A stretch of DNA of 64,000 bases from Nocardia albiluteola (GCF_018860155.1 NZ_JAHKNI010000011.1:1-64000); one strand, 5' to 3'; shown: positions 8,628 to 17,300, counted from the first letter of the stretch. The notes: generated by a model from the letters alone, not told the origin. Numbers and translations are program-made.

Positions 8628-9952
8628 GGGATTGCCCTCGATTCCGCCGAATCCACCTCGGCAGCTATGGAACTCGTACTGAGTGCCTGTTTGACCCGCA
8701 TCCGGTGATCGAGCATCACGGACCTGGCGACGCCATCCAGGACATCCCAGAGTTCGCCGCCGTCCGGCAGCGGTAGCTCCCGGACGTCGCGCCCGTGCAG
8801 CCGGACCCACAGCCGGCGCAGATAGGGCCGCCACGGGCTGCGCAGGTCGGCGGCGACGGCGTCCAGCGGGCCACTCGATTCCTCCGACGTCCGCAGGGCG
8901 AGCCGACGGGCCTGCAGCACGTAGGCCTCGCGCCGCCAGCGCCCGTTGATTACTCGGTGCGCGGCCGTTCCGGTCACCGCCTCGCCGCCCAGGGGCCGCA
9001 GCCCCAGAGCCAGGACCGCCCCGGCCGCGGCGGCCAGTCGCAGCGACTCGTCCAGCAGGGCCCACGGCGCACAGCTGCGCGCGATCTCCGCGCCGACCAG
9101 TTCGGGGACGGTCGGCAGATCGGCCCGATCCAGGGCCGCGTGCAGGACGGTGAAGACTCGCTCATAGATCGACCGATCGAACGGCCGCGCCAAGGTGGCC
9201 GTGGACGCGGTCGAGCCCAGGGGCGGCGGTGCGGGCGCCGGATGCTCGGTCAGGCCGAGCTGCCGCGCGCTCGGATCGGTTGCGGCGGACCACAATCGGA
9301 TCCCGGAATGGGTTCCGGCATGCCCGGCCAGGAGCTCGGCGAGCGCGGCCCGCCCGCCGTCGCGCAGGCTCCGGGCGGCGACGCAGACCTCGAGCAGGGC
9401 GGTGAGCTCGGCGGTGCGATCCGCGCCCGCGACGTCACGCAACGGCCTGCGCGCCCATGCCACCTGGATCAGTCCGGTCAGCTCGCGGGCCCGATCCGGC
9501 TCGGTCAGATACTCCCGCAGCGCCCGGGTGGTGCGGCCCGCGGCAAACCCGTGCATTTCGAGCAGTGTCGTCTCGACGATCTCGCCGTCCCGCGATCGGT
9601 CCGGCGCACCGGCGGCCGTGGCCAGCTCGAAGCAGCGCTGAAAGTACAGGTCCTGCGGGTTTCCGTCGGTGATCCGCAGCCCCCGCCGGACCTGCTTGAG
9701 CAGGGTGAACCATTCGGCGGTGGCCCGGAGCACCGGGGCGGCGGCCTCCACCAGGGTGATCACCTCGGCCGCGCCCTCGGCCGTCACGATCGGCCCGGCG
9801 CACCGCGGATTCTGCACGGGGCGGATCACCAGTGGGTCGAGGATCAGTTTGACGGTGCGGCGCAGCGGGCCGCCCTGGGCTCCGCTGAGCGCCTCGACAC
9901 CGTCGAGCGCGCTCCAGGCCTCGTGGAGCACCATGTCGCGAGGGCGTCGCAT
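8624..9952 (-). CDS. Unrecognised 442-aa protein, first gene of the CHAT operon
   Basis: This is a 442-residue soluble-looking protein rich in Ala, Leu and Arg and mainly helical. It has no signal peptide or transmembrane segment. It begins MRRPRDMVLHEAW, and the second Met (9934) is an alternative start because no strong ribosome site precedes either. Its stop overlaps the GTG of the next gene, so it heads the four-gene operon. I see no catalytic motif that I can name. An adaptor or recognition role alongside the TPR and CHAT proteins is speculation. Confidence 0.75.
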   Translation of the reverse strand: MRRPRDMVLHEAWSALDGVEALSGAQGGPLRRTVKLILDPLVIRPVQNPRCAGPIVTAEGAAEVITLVEAAAPVLRATAEWFTLLKQVRRGLRITDGNPQDLYFQRCFELATAAGAPDRSRDGEIVETTLLEMHGFAAGRTTRALREYLTEPDRARELTGLIQVAWARRPLRDVAGADRTAELTALLEVCVAARSLRDGGRAALAELLAGHAGTHSGIRLWSAATDPSARQLGLTEHPAPAPPPLGSTASTATLARPFDRSIYERVFTVLHAALDRADLPTVPELVGAEIARSCAPWALLDESLRLAAAAGAVLALGLRPLGGEAVTGTAAHRVINGRWRREAYVLQARRLALRTSEESSGPLDAVAADLRSPWRPYLRRLWVRLHGRDVRELPLPDGGELWDVLDGVARSVMLDHRMRVKQALSTSSIAAEVDSAESRAIP

Positions 9953-10093
9953 TTGCTCAGGTTAGATGGTATTTCTGCCCTACTCCACCCGTCGGCGCGG
10001 TGGAAACCTGGGATCGGTAGGGGGTCGGTCTTTTCTACGTTTGCCCCATCGGCTCCACCCCAGGCGAGCCGCATCCGAACTGAAGGAAATCCC

Positions 10094-10750
10094 ATGATCA
10101 CCACTCCCATTCGCCTGTGCGCCGCCGTCGCCGTCGCCTCCGCGACCCTCGCCCTGGCCCTGACCGGCTGCAGCAGTTCGTCGAAGACCTCCTCGCCCGC
10201 GCCGGCCGCCCCCTCGTCGGCGGCGCCCGCGTCGTCGCTGGTGGCGGGGCCGCACCCGCCACCGCACCCGCCACCGCCACCGCCACCGGCGCCCGAGTCG
10301 TCGGAGCCCGACACGTTGGCGCCCGAGATGTCGCCGCCCGACACGTCGGTGCCCGACATGGGCACCTCGGCGCTGTCGGTGGACGGCAAGGCGGTCGCCG
10401 GACATTTCACGACCACCTGCGCGAGCCAGGGTGGCCTGCTTGCCCTCGCCCTGACCGACACCGGCAACTCGGCCTATGGCGATCTTGCGGTGAGCGCCAC
10501 CCTCACCGGCGGCAACTCCGTACAGGCCGTGGGCATCACCGGAAGCAAGGATGGCACGTCCGGGCTGCCGTATGCCATCGGGTTCGGCAAGGGCGCGCCG
10601 GGTGGATCCGCGTCTGTCGTCAAGAGCGGCAACACCTTCCGGGTCACCGGTGAGGCCGTCGGCACCCCGGACCCGAGCAATCCCCTCGCGGGGGCGAAGA
10701 CCTCGAAGTTCGACATCACCTTCGCCTGCCCGACCATGATCGGAGGCTGA
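10094..10750 (+). CDS. LpqH-like lipoprotein (19-kDa antigen family)
   Basis: The protein has 218 residues from the ATG at 10094 (GAAGGAAA upstream). A signal peptide ends in the lipobox LALTGC, giving an acylated N-terminal Cys for membrane anchoring. A low-complexity linker follows: a Pro/His tract (PHPPPHPPPPPPP) and five five-residue repeats (APESS, EPDTL, APEMS, PPDTS, VPDMG). The C-terminal domain matches the LpqH/19-kDa antigen family: DGKAVAGHFTTTC, a SVQAVGITGSKDG strand, NTFRVTGEAVGTPDPSNP and KFDITFAC, with the two Cys positions expected for a disulfide. In mycobacteria these are abundant surface lipoproteins. It is followed after 2 bp by a membrane-protein gene. Confidence 0.85.
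   Translation: MITTPIRLCAAVAVASATLALALTGCSSSSKTSSPAPAAPSSAAPASSLVAGPHPPPHPPPPPPPAPESSEPDTLAPEMSPPDTSVPDMGTSALSVDGKAVAGHFTTTCASQGGLLALALTDTGNSAYGDLAVSATLTGGNSVQAVGITGSKDGTSGLPYAIGFGKGAPGGSASVVKSGNTFRVTGEAVGTPDPSNPLAGAKTSKFDITFACPTMIGG
10289..10363 (+). repeat. Five imperfect 15-bp repeats in lipoprotein linker
   Basis: Five consecutive 15-bp units (10289, 10304, 10319, 10334, 10349) encode xPxxx pentapeptides in the spacer between lipobox and folded domain, directly after a Pro/His-rich tract. Such linkers normally span the cell wall. Length variation between strains would not shift the frame. Confidence 0.7.
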
Positions 10751-10752
10751 TC

Positions 10753-11550
10753 ATGGCCCCCAGGATTCGGGCACTGATGCTCGCCGCCGCCGTCGTGGCC
10801 ATCGGGTACTACCTCTGGCACGGGCTGACCTACCCGTCCACCGGCCCCGAGGGCGACCTCGGATGGTTCGGCTGGCAGATCGCGCTGCCGATCGCCGCCG
10901 TCACCGTCGTTCCGATCGTGTTCGCCTTCAGCGGCGAGGGCATCGGCCAGGCCTTCACCGGACGCAACAGCGTGGCGTTTCGGGCGGGCCTGGTCGGCAT
11001 CGGGACTGTGACCTCGGTCCGGCAGACCGGGGTGAGCGTGAACGACCAGCCACAGGTCCGCCTGGACCTGAGCGTGCAGGGCACCGAGGGCGAGACCTTC
11101 GACTCCCGGGCGAAGATCATCGTCCCGCTGACCGAGCTCGCGCTGCTGCGGCCCGGGGTCGTGCTCCCGGTCCGCTACCTCCCGGGCCGCACCGACAGGG
11201 TCGAGATCGATCGGTCCGGCGACCGCGAGGCAATGCAGAACACGTGGAACGAGAACATGATTCGGCGTGGCCTGACCAGTCGCGACATGCTCGACGTCGC
11301 CGCCCGGGGCATCGCCGCCCAGGCCGTCGTCCAGTCGCTCTCGGTGCCGGGCGAAATCCGGGACGGCTACGTCAAGGTGGTACTCGATCTGGCGGTGACC
11401 CGGCCCGACGGCAGCACCTACACCACTCACACCGAAAAGTTCGTCCCGTCCGGCAGTGTCGAGCTCGTCCAGATCGGCCGAGTCGTCCAGGTGCACTACC
11501 TGCCCGGTGTCGAGGACCGCGTCGCCCTCGCGCTGCCGGTCCAAACCTGA
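10753..11550 (+). CDS. Two-TM membrane protein with duplicated beta domain
   Basis: The protein has 265 residues, and GGAGG sits 8 bases before the ATG. Two N-terminal hydrophobic segments (about 7-25 and 43-62) precede two copies of an 80-residue beta-rich module. Copy 1 runs from GIGTVTSVRQTGVS to YLPGRTDRVEI, and copy 2 from GIAAQAVVQSLSVP to YLPGVEDRVAL. Modules of this type recur in actinobacterial membrane proteins of unknown function. The gene follows the lipoprotein with a 2-bp gap, so the two are probably co-transcribed and both act at the envelope. No function can be assigned. Confidence 0.75.
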   Translation: MAPRIRALMLAAAVVAIGYYLWHGLTYPSTGPEGDLGWFGWQIALPIAAVTVVPIVFAFSGEGIGQAFTGRNSVAFRAGLVGIGTVTSVRQTGVSVNDQPQVRLDLSVQGTEGETFDSRAKIIVPLTELALLRPGVVLPVRYLPGRTDRVEIDRSGDREAMQNTWNENMIRRGLTSRDMLDVAARGIAAQAVVQSLSVPGEIRDGYVKVVLDLAVTRPDGSTYTTHTEKFVPSGSVELVQIGRVVQVHYLPGVEDRVALALPVQT

Positions 11551-11562
11551 ACCGGCACAAGG

Positions 11563-11599
11563 GAAATTACCGCGGACCGCCCGGGGCCGCGGTAATTTC
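11563..11599. terminator. Bidirectional hairpin terminator
   Basis: A perfect 13-bp inverted repeat (GAAATTACCGCGG, an 11-nt loop, then its complement) lies between two convergent genes and overlaps the 3' end of the HxlR gene. No T-run follows on either strand, which is common in actinomycetes. Confidence 0.7.
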
Positions 11600-11944
11600 G
11601 TCGCGCTGGTCCGTAGTGAGGCGGTCGCGGTGCCTGTCGCCCCACTCGCCCAGGGCGCGCAGCGCGGTATTGAGCTCCTCGCCGACCGCGGTCAGCGAAT
11701 ACTCCACCCGCGGTGGAACTTCCGGATAGATCTCGCGATGTACGATGCCCCGGGCCTCCATCTGGCGGAGGTTCTCGGCCAGCACCTTCTCGCTGACCCC
11801 GGCCAGGACGCGCCGGATCTGCCCGAACCGCCGCGGGCCCGCCCCGAGCACCCACATCAGGTGCAGCTTCCACTTGCCGCCCACGGCGTCGATGGCCACC
11901 GACATGCCGCAGACATCGTGATCCGCCTCACCATCGACTCCCAT
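11567..11944 (-). CDS. HxlR-family winged-helix regulator
   Basis: The protein has 125 residues from the ATG at 11944 (GGAGG upstream). A longer open frame to 12301 is only the reverse of the next gene. It shows the HxlR pattern: an early Cys (HDVCGMSVAIDAVGGKW), KLHLMWVL, RRFGQIRRVLAGVSEKVL, LRQMEARGIVHREIY and RVEYSLTAVGEEL. HxlR proteins often sense electrophiles or redox state through that Cys. It is divergent from an imine-reductase-like gene 139 bp away, which is its likely target. Confidence 0.9.
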   Translation of the reverse strand: MGVDGEADHDVCGMSVAIDAVGGKWKLHLMWVLGAGPRRFGQIRRVLAGVSEKVLAENLRQMEARGIVHREIYPEVPPRVEYSLTAVGEELNTALRALGEWGDRHRDRLTTDQRDEITAAPGGPR

Positions 11945-12083
11945 CGCGGCCTCCTGACCAGATTCCGAACCTGTCGGTAAGCAACCCCACTCGAACGTGC
12001 GTTCTTCCCGGGCACATCGATCGCGACCACGATCGGAGTCCGGCGCCGATACCGGTTCGCCACGCAGATCGAAGGAGAAACGC

Positions 12084-12977
12084 ATGACCGCGCAACACAC
12101 GTCGACAGGATCGATCACCGTCCTCGGGCTCGGACCGATGGGCCGGGCGATGGTCACCGCGTTCCGGAACCGCGGCATCGAGGTCACGGTCTGGAACCGC
12201 AGCCCCGACAAGGCCGAGGCCATGGCGGAGTTCGGGGCCACAACGGCGGCCACCGTCGCCGAGGCGCTGGACGCCAACGAGGTGGCGGTCCTGAGCCTCA
12301 CCGACTACGCCGCCATGTACGACGTGCTGAACCAGGCAGCAAATCACCTGGGCCGCAAGGTGATCGTGAATCTTTCGTCGGATTCGCCCGAGCGGGCGCG
12401 CGCGGGCGCGGCATGGGTCCGCTCGCACGGCGCCGAATTCCTGTCCGGCGGGGTGATGTCGGCGGGCGACAACCTCGACCACCCGGCCTCCTATCTGTTC
12501 TACAGCGGACCGCGCGAGGTGTTCGATGCCCACGCCGGGCTGCTGCGCCCGCTGGGCCCGCAGGAGTATCTCGGCGTCGACGACGGGCTGGCGCAGGTCT
12601 TCTATCAGGGCCTGCTCACCGTCTTCCACCCCTGGCTGCTGGCCTTCGACCAGGCCACGGCCATGATCGCCCAGTCCGGGCACGACATCGCACAATTCCT
12701 GCCGTACGCGCTGCGCTCCAACGCCGCCTTTCCCTATTTCATGGAGGCGATCGCGGCGCGCAACCGAACCGGAGGGCACGCCGAACTGGCCGGACTGCGG
12801 ATGATGCATGCGGGTGCCCGGCACATCGTCGACGCCAGCGCGGAGGTCGGCGTCGATGCCGCCCTCTCCCGTACCGCAGAGGCCTTCTGGCACAACGCCA
12901 TCGACGCCAGTGCGCGACTGGGCCGACCGGTTTCCACCTACGAACTCATGCGCACACCCGGCACGAGCGGGGAGTAG
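12084..12977 (+). CDS. NAD(P)-dependent imine-reductase-like oxidoreductase
   Basis: The protein has 297 residues from the ATG at 12084 with GAAGGAG upstream. The Rossmann motif is TVLGLGPMGRAMV, followed by the VWNRSPDKAE strand that usually binds the NADPH phosphate. The C-terminal helical domain has the length and feel of bacterial imine reductases and related beta-hydroxyacid dehydrogenases. The usual catalytic Lys of hydroxyacid dehydrogenases is not evident. The physiological substrate is unknown. The divergent HxlR gene is the probable regulator. Confidence 0.8.
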   Translation: MTAQHTSTGSITVLGLGPMGRAMVTAFRNRGIEVTVWNRSPDKAEAMAEFGATTAATVAEALDANEVAVLSLTDYAAMYDVLNQAANHLGRKVIVNLSSDSPERARAGAAWVRSHGAEFLSGGVMSAGDNLDHPASYLFYSGPREVFDAHAGLLRPLGPQEYLGVDDGLAQVFYQGLLTVFHPWLLAFDQATAMIAQSGHDIAQFLPYALRSNAAFPYFMEAIAARNRTGGHAELAGLRMMHAGARHIVDASAEVGVDAALSRTAEAFWHNAIDASARLGRPVSTYELMRTPGTSGE

Positions 12978-13046
12978 CGCCTACGCCATCGACGACCACG
13001 ACGGCGCCGAGAACCGCGGGCTCACTCGTATCACCCTGGCGGGCAG

Positions 13047-14021
13047 TCAGATTCGCCGTGTCCTGGGTGCCAAGTGGATCGGGGGCAGCGGCGGCGCCGG
13101 GATGCGCTGCTCGGGCGTGTGTCCGGCGATATCAGGGAAGCGGCGCAGATCGTGTGCCTCCCAATCATTTCGGGCAGCCTCGATCTCCTCGTGGCTGCGC
13201 GCCACGAAGTTCCACCACATCACCAGCGACTCCCCGAACGGCTCACCGCCGAGCAGGATGGCGTGCGCACCAGCGGAACTGGTGAGCGCGAGGGTGGGCC
13301 GATCACTGCCGAGGTAGAGCAGCGTGCCGGGCTCGACGGTGTTGTCCGCGACGGTGAGCGAGCCCTCGACGACGAGGATCGCGTATTCGAATTCCGTTGT
13401 GACGGGCAGTTCTACGTCCACTCCGGCGTCCAGGCGCAGGTCCGCGCCGACGATGGGGGTGTAGGCCTTGGCAGGTGAGGTGGCTCCCGCGAGGGTGCCG
13501 ATGAGCACCGTCGCGTGCAGCCCCGGCAGCTCGACGGCGGGCAGGTCGCGATGCTGCTCGAAATGCGGTGCGGTGTCGCGGGCCTCATCGGGCAGCGCGA
13601 TCCACAGCTGCAGGCCCGCGCCCGAAGCATGGCCCGGCACACGGTATTCCGAGTGCGCTATGCCGTAACCGGAGGTCATCAGGTTCAGCTGGCCCGGCAG
13701 GATCTCGACGTCGGATCCGATGCTGTCGCGGTGGCGAATGCGACCGTCCAGGGGCCACGTCACCGTCTGCAGCCCGATGTGCGGGTGCGGATCTATGTCG
13801 TGACCGGCGGGCGTCTTCGGACCGCCGGATCCGAAGTGATCCAGGAAGCACCACGCACCGATCGTGGGCAGGCCGCGCTGCGGCAGGGACCGGTGCACGG
13901 TCACACCGCGCACTCCGCCGAGGGGGACCTCGCGAGACGGGAAGAAGTCGGCGCGCGGGCCCGGTCGCCCCGCCGCACAGGGCAGAGCCGCCACATCTGG
14001 CCTACAGTCCAGGTCGCTCAT
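13047..14021 (-). CDS. Pirin-family cupin protein
   Basis: This is a 324-residue two-cupin protein of pirin type. The N-terminal cupin holds the metal-site motifs DPHPHIGLQTVTW and SGYGIAHSEY. The second cupin includes GTLLYLGSD and the pirin-typical GGEPFGESLVMWWNFV near the C-terminus. The start is an ATG with GGAAGGTG upstream. Pirins bind iron and some act as quercetinases or redox-linked co-regulators. The exact activity here is unknown. It stands alone, convergent with the imine-reductase-like gene. Confidence 0.9.
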   Translation of the reverse strand: MSDLDCRPDVAALPCAAGRPGPRADFFPSREVPLGGVRGVTVHRSLPQRGLPTIGAWCFLDHFGSGGPKTPAGHDIDPHPHIGLQTVTWPLDGRIRHRDSIGSDVEILPGQLNLMTSGYGIAHSEYRVPGHASGAGLQLWIALPDEARDTAPHFEQHRDLPAVELPGLHATVLIGTLAGATSPAKAYTPIVGADLRLDAGVDVELPVTTEFEYAILVVEGSLTVADNTVEPGTLLYLGSDRPTLALTSSAGAHAILLGGEPFGESLVMWWNFVARSHEEIEAARNDWEAHDLRRFPDIAGHTPEQRIPAPPLPPIHLAPRTRRI

Positions 14022-14121
14022 CTACACACCTTCCGTCGCGGGGCATATGCCCAGAATAGGCATGCGGCGGGGCGCGCCGATCACGACCACGGATTCCAGG
14101 CCCGCAAGTTAAGGTTCTCCC

Positions 14122-15114
14122 GTGACCAACGCCCCGCTGCGCATCGGTATCCTGGGTGCCGCGCGCATCGCACCGCCGGCCCTGATCCGCCCCGCCGCGC
14201 GTAACCCCGAGGTGATCGTTGCCGCGGTGGCGGCGCGCGACCACGCGCGGGCCCGGCAGTTCGCCCACAAGCACGGTGTGCCAACAGTATTCGGCAGCTA
14301 CCAGGAGCTTCTCGACGCGCCCGACATCGATGCGATCTACAACCCGCTGCCCAACGGCCTGCACGGGCGGTGGACGCGGGCGGCCCTGGCCGCGGGCAAA
14401 CACGTGTTGTGCGAGAAGCCCTTCACCGCCAATGCGCAGGAGGCCCGCGAGATCGCCGAACTGGCGCGGCACTCCGATCGGGTGGTCATGGAGGCGTTCC
14501 ACTACCGCTACCACCCACTGGTCCGGGCCGCGGAGGAGGTCATCGCCTCGGGCGAGCTGGGCGCGCTGGTGCGAGTCGAGACCGCGATGTGCTTTCCGTT
14601 GCCCATGTTCTCTGATATCCGGTATGACTACTCGCTCGCGGGCGGCGCGCTGATGGATGCCGGCTGCTACGCGGTGCACATGGCCCGGGTCTTCGGCGGC
14701 GGCGATCCAGAAGTCGTTTCCGCACAGGCGAAGTTGCACAAGCCCGATGTCGATCGTGCGATGACGGCCGAATTGCGTTATCCCGCCGGGCATACCGGCC
14801 GGATCCGCTGCTCGATGTGGTCCTCGGATGTGCTGCGGATCGATGCCCGGGTGGTCGGCGAGCACGGTGAACTGCACCTATTCAATCCGCTCGCGCCGCA
14901 GATCCTGCACTGGATGTCGGTGCGGTCGCGGCGCGGCAAGCGGATCGAGCGCTTCGACCGCCGGCCCACGTACGCCTATCAGCTGGACGCCTTCGCGGCC
15001 GCGGTGCTGCGGGGCGAACCGGTGCCGACCTCGCCGCAGGACTCGATCGAGAACATGACCGTGATCGACGCGATCTACCGAGCCGCCGGAATGCCTCTGC
15101 GCCAACCGAGTTGA
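14122..15114 (+). CDS. Gfo/Idh/MocA-family oxidoreductase
   Basis: The protein has 330 residues from a GTG start. The N-terminal Rossmann fold begins RIGILGAARIAPPALI. The family motif GKHVLCEKPFTANAQEA carries the EKP Lys, and the second domain has AGGALMDAGCYAVHMAR, with the D-x3-Y/H pattern of these dehydrogenases. The family oxidises or reduces sugars, inositols and trans-dihydrodiols with NAD(P). The substrate cannot be read from the sequence. It is divergent from the pirin gene and has no operon partner. Confidence 0.9.
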   Translation: MTNAPLRIGILGAARIAPPALIRPAARNPEVIVAAVAARDHARARQFAHKHGVPTVFGSYQELLDAPDIDAIYNPLPNGLHGRWTRAALAAGKHVLCEKPFTANAQEAREIAELARHSDRVVMEAFHYRYHPLVRAAEEVIASGELGALVRVETAMCFPLPMFSDIRYDYSLAGGALMDAGCYAVHMARVFGGGDPEVVSAQAKLHKPDVDRAMTAELRYPAGHTGRIRCSMWSSDVLRIDARVVGEHGELHLFNPLAPQILHWMSVRSRRGKRIERFDRRPTYAYQLDAFAAAVLRGEPVPTSPQDSIENMTVIDAIYRAAGMPLRQPS

Positions 15115-15331
15115 GTGGTCCGGTCTGCGCGGATCCGGCGGTGCACCCCGCGTCGCGCCGCCGCTCCGTCGGACCGTGCTTCATTCCGTGGTCGGCGATC
15201 ACGGCGGGCGAGTCGAGCTGTACGCCAACCGATTCGGTCTCGGACTCCGCGGAAGGCCCGCAGTGGCGGAAGGTTCGACCGGGCGTTCGATTGTCCGCCC
15301 GCAGAAGCAGCCGTTGAGGTCGGCCCGGCGA

Positions 15332-16276
15332 TCAGCCCACCGCGGAGATCGTCGACCCGCGCGAGCCGTACAGCTCACGAGCACGCGCCGGTGTGATCGT
15401 CTCCGGCGTGATCGGTTCGGGCGCGGCGAGGTGCCGGGCCAGGATCTGCCCGGCCATCGGGGCGATGTACGGGGCGGCCGCGAGGAGGCCGAACGAGTTG
15501 AATCGCGAAGTCGCCCAGACGATTACCTTCGTGGGCAGCCGGACCGCCAGGTCCACGACACCGGGCCGATCGAAGTGTCCGAGCGTGCGCATCCATTTCG
15601 GCAGCGTCGCCACCGAGGCGAGCGAGAGCAGCCTGCTGCCCAGCGCGTAGGACCAGCCGGCGCCGTTGCGCGGTGAGGTCCACAGCAGGTGGTGCATGCC
15701 CTCCTCCGCGCGTTCGGAGCTGCACAGGCGCGGGCGCACCCGCTCGAAGTAGGCCCGCACCTCCTCGCGGGACCGTGGCACATCTTCGGGCTTGCACGTC
15801 TGCAGTTCCGCTGCGACGGCGCATTCGGCCCAGTAGCGCCGCTCCTGCTCCGCACTCAGCGGGCCGGGACCGAACGCCTCGTACGCCGCGAGCACCGAAT
15901 GCCATCCGGTGATATGGATCCACAGCTGCGTTTCAGGGCTGTTGGCCGCGTAGCGCTTGCCGCTGATCGGCTCGATGCCGGTCATCTTCGCGTGCACCGT
16001 CATCAGGTGCTCCGACGCCTGTATGGCGGTACGGCCATCGCCGACGGCAACGATCAGGAAGTAGGCGAAGGTGTTGTCGAGGCGGCTGCGCGGTTCGGTG
16101 TAGATGCCGCGCGAATCGGCCACGGCCGCGGTCAGGAACGGGTCGAAATGTTCCAGCACAACCGCGCGCTGGAAGCCGATGACGGCGGTGGGGGACGTCC
16201 AGACCTTCCAGCTGGGCGAGCCGGGCCCGAAGAATCCGTAGTCGTCGCGGCGGAGGGTGGTCGGATCGAAGCCCAT
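15332..16276 (-). CDS. MpaB/DUF2236-family oxygenase-like protein
   Basis: The protein has 314 residues, and AAGGAG lies 6 bases before the ATG. It matches the DUF2236 (oxygenase MpaB, latex-clearing-protein-like) family: an N-terminal FFGPGSPSWKVW segment, RLDNTFAYFLIVAVGD, HAKMTGI, the conserved region with ANSPETQLWIHITGWHSVL, and an Arg-rich C-terminal part. Members bind b-type haem and oxidise hydrophobic substrates. Here the haem ligand is not assigned. It is divergent from a TetR gene with a repeat-bearing intergenic region, so that regulator probably controls it. Confidence 0.85.
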   Translation of the reverse strand: MGFDPTTLRRDDYGFFGPGSPSWKVWTSPTAVIGFQRAVVLEHFDPFLTAAVADSRGIYTEPRSRLDNTFAYFLIVAVGDGRTAIQASEHLMTVHAKMTGIEPISGKRYAANSPETQLWIHITGWHSVLAAYEAFGPGPLSAEQERRYWAECAVAAELQTCKPEDVPRSREEVRAYFERVRPRLCSSERAEEGMHHLLWTSPRNGAGWSYALGSRLLSLASVATLPKWMRTLGHFDRPGVVDLAVRLPTKVIVWATSRFNSFGLLAAAPYIAPMAGQILARHLAAPEPITPETITPARARELYGSRGSTISAVG

Positions 16277-16312
16277 CGGCTACTCCTTGTGCGCGCTACC
16301 CGCCCGGATGGC

Positions 16313-16369
16313 GAATACAACACCACCGTAGCAATTGCGATGTTTGAATACAACGGCACCGTAGGATTT
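16313..16369. promoter_or_regulatory. Two 24-bp direct repeats in the MpaB/TetR divergent promoter
   Basis: Two direct repeats sharing GAATACAAC, CACCGTAG and TT begin at 16313 and 16346, a 33-bp period or about three helical turns. Four positions differ within 24 bp. They sit midway between the two divergent starts, the place expected for operators of the adjacent TetR protein. Confidence 0.65.
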
Positions 16370-16406
16370 GTCATGACAGTATGGATCCGACGGAGGTGAG
16401 CAGGCG

Positions 16407-17123
16407 GTGACGGTCGAGCGTTCGGCGGCGCGAACAATGCGTTCGGCGCGGCCGCCCCAGGGGGGACAGCCCGGGCCCGCCGAGCACTCCGCGACGGATC
16501 GCCCGCGTCGCCGCTATGCCAAGCGCCTACCCCCCGAGCAGCGGCGCGCGCAACTGCTCGATGCCGCGTTCACGGTGCTGGGCCGCGTCGAGCTGCACGA
16601 GCTGAGCATGGAGGCCGTGGCCCAGGAGGCGGGCGTGGGCAAGCCCGTGCTCTACACGGTGTTCGCCACGCGCGCGGAGCTGGTCGCCGCGCTGCTCGAA
16701 CGCGAGCGCGAGCGCGGCCTGGAGCAGGTCGCCGGCACCCTGCCCGCCGATCTGCTCGGCGCCGATCCCGTGACGGCGGCCTCCGCGACGGTAGCGGCTT
16801 TCGTCGATGTGACGCTGGCGAATCCGACCCGCTGGCGGCTGATCCTGGCCACCCCGGCCAGCGCCCCCGACGAATACCGTGCGGCGCTACGGGATTCGCG
16901 TGCCGACATCATCGAGCGCGCCGAGGCGCTGGTCCGGGTCGGCGCGACGCTGGACCGGCGGTGGGCGGCAATGGATTCCGGGCTGCTGGCCCGGTCCGTG
17001 CTCACCGTCGCGGAGATGCTGGGCCGCCTGGCGGTCAGCGATCCGGAGGAGTACCCGCGCGAACGGCTTGAGGACTACGTGCGCTCGGTAGTCCGACTAC
17101 TGGCCGGCGCACCCCCCGAATAG
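16407..17123 (+). CDS. TetR-family regulator
   Basis: The protein has 238 residues from a GTG. The helix-turn-helix is clear (RRAQLLDAAFTVL, then MEAVAQEAGVGKPVLYTVF, then RAELVAALLERE), preceded by a 40-residue basic, Pro-rich extension. An internal start at 16440 is possible. The C-terminal ligand domain resembles regulators of lipophilic-compound responses. It faces the MpaB-like gene across a repeat-bearing promoter region. Confidence 0.9.
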   Translation: MTVERSAARTMRSARPPQGGQPGPAEHSATDRPRRRYAKRLPPEQRRAQLLDAAFTVLGRVELHELSMEAVAQEAGVGKPVLYTVFATRAELVAALLERERERGLEQVAGTLPADLLGADPVTAASATVAAFVDVTLANPTRWRLILATPASAPDEYRAALRDSRADIIERAEALVRVGATLDRRWAAMDSGLLARSVLTVAEMLGRLAVSDPEEYPRERLEDYVRSVVRLLAGAPPE

Positions 17124-17262
17124 CGTTCTCCCACTGGCTGTCCAGGAGCACGACGCCAGCCTGGCCGACACGGCAGCACGGGCTACCGACGGTCCGGTTC
17201 GCCAGCGGCCCCGGCGCCCGCGATCACACCGAATGCGCCGCGGCTCACCGGACCCTGCCGGC

Positions 17263-17300
17263 TCGCCGAACCGTATCGGTTTCGCCGGACCGTATCGGTT
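17263..17300. repeat. Two tandem 19-bp direct repeats
   Basis: TCGCCGRACCGTATCGGTT is present twice back to back with one difference, directly after the P450 stop codon and between convergent genes. Function is unknown. A 3'-end or termination-related role is a guess. Confidence 0.6.
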
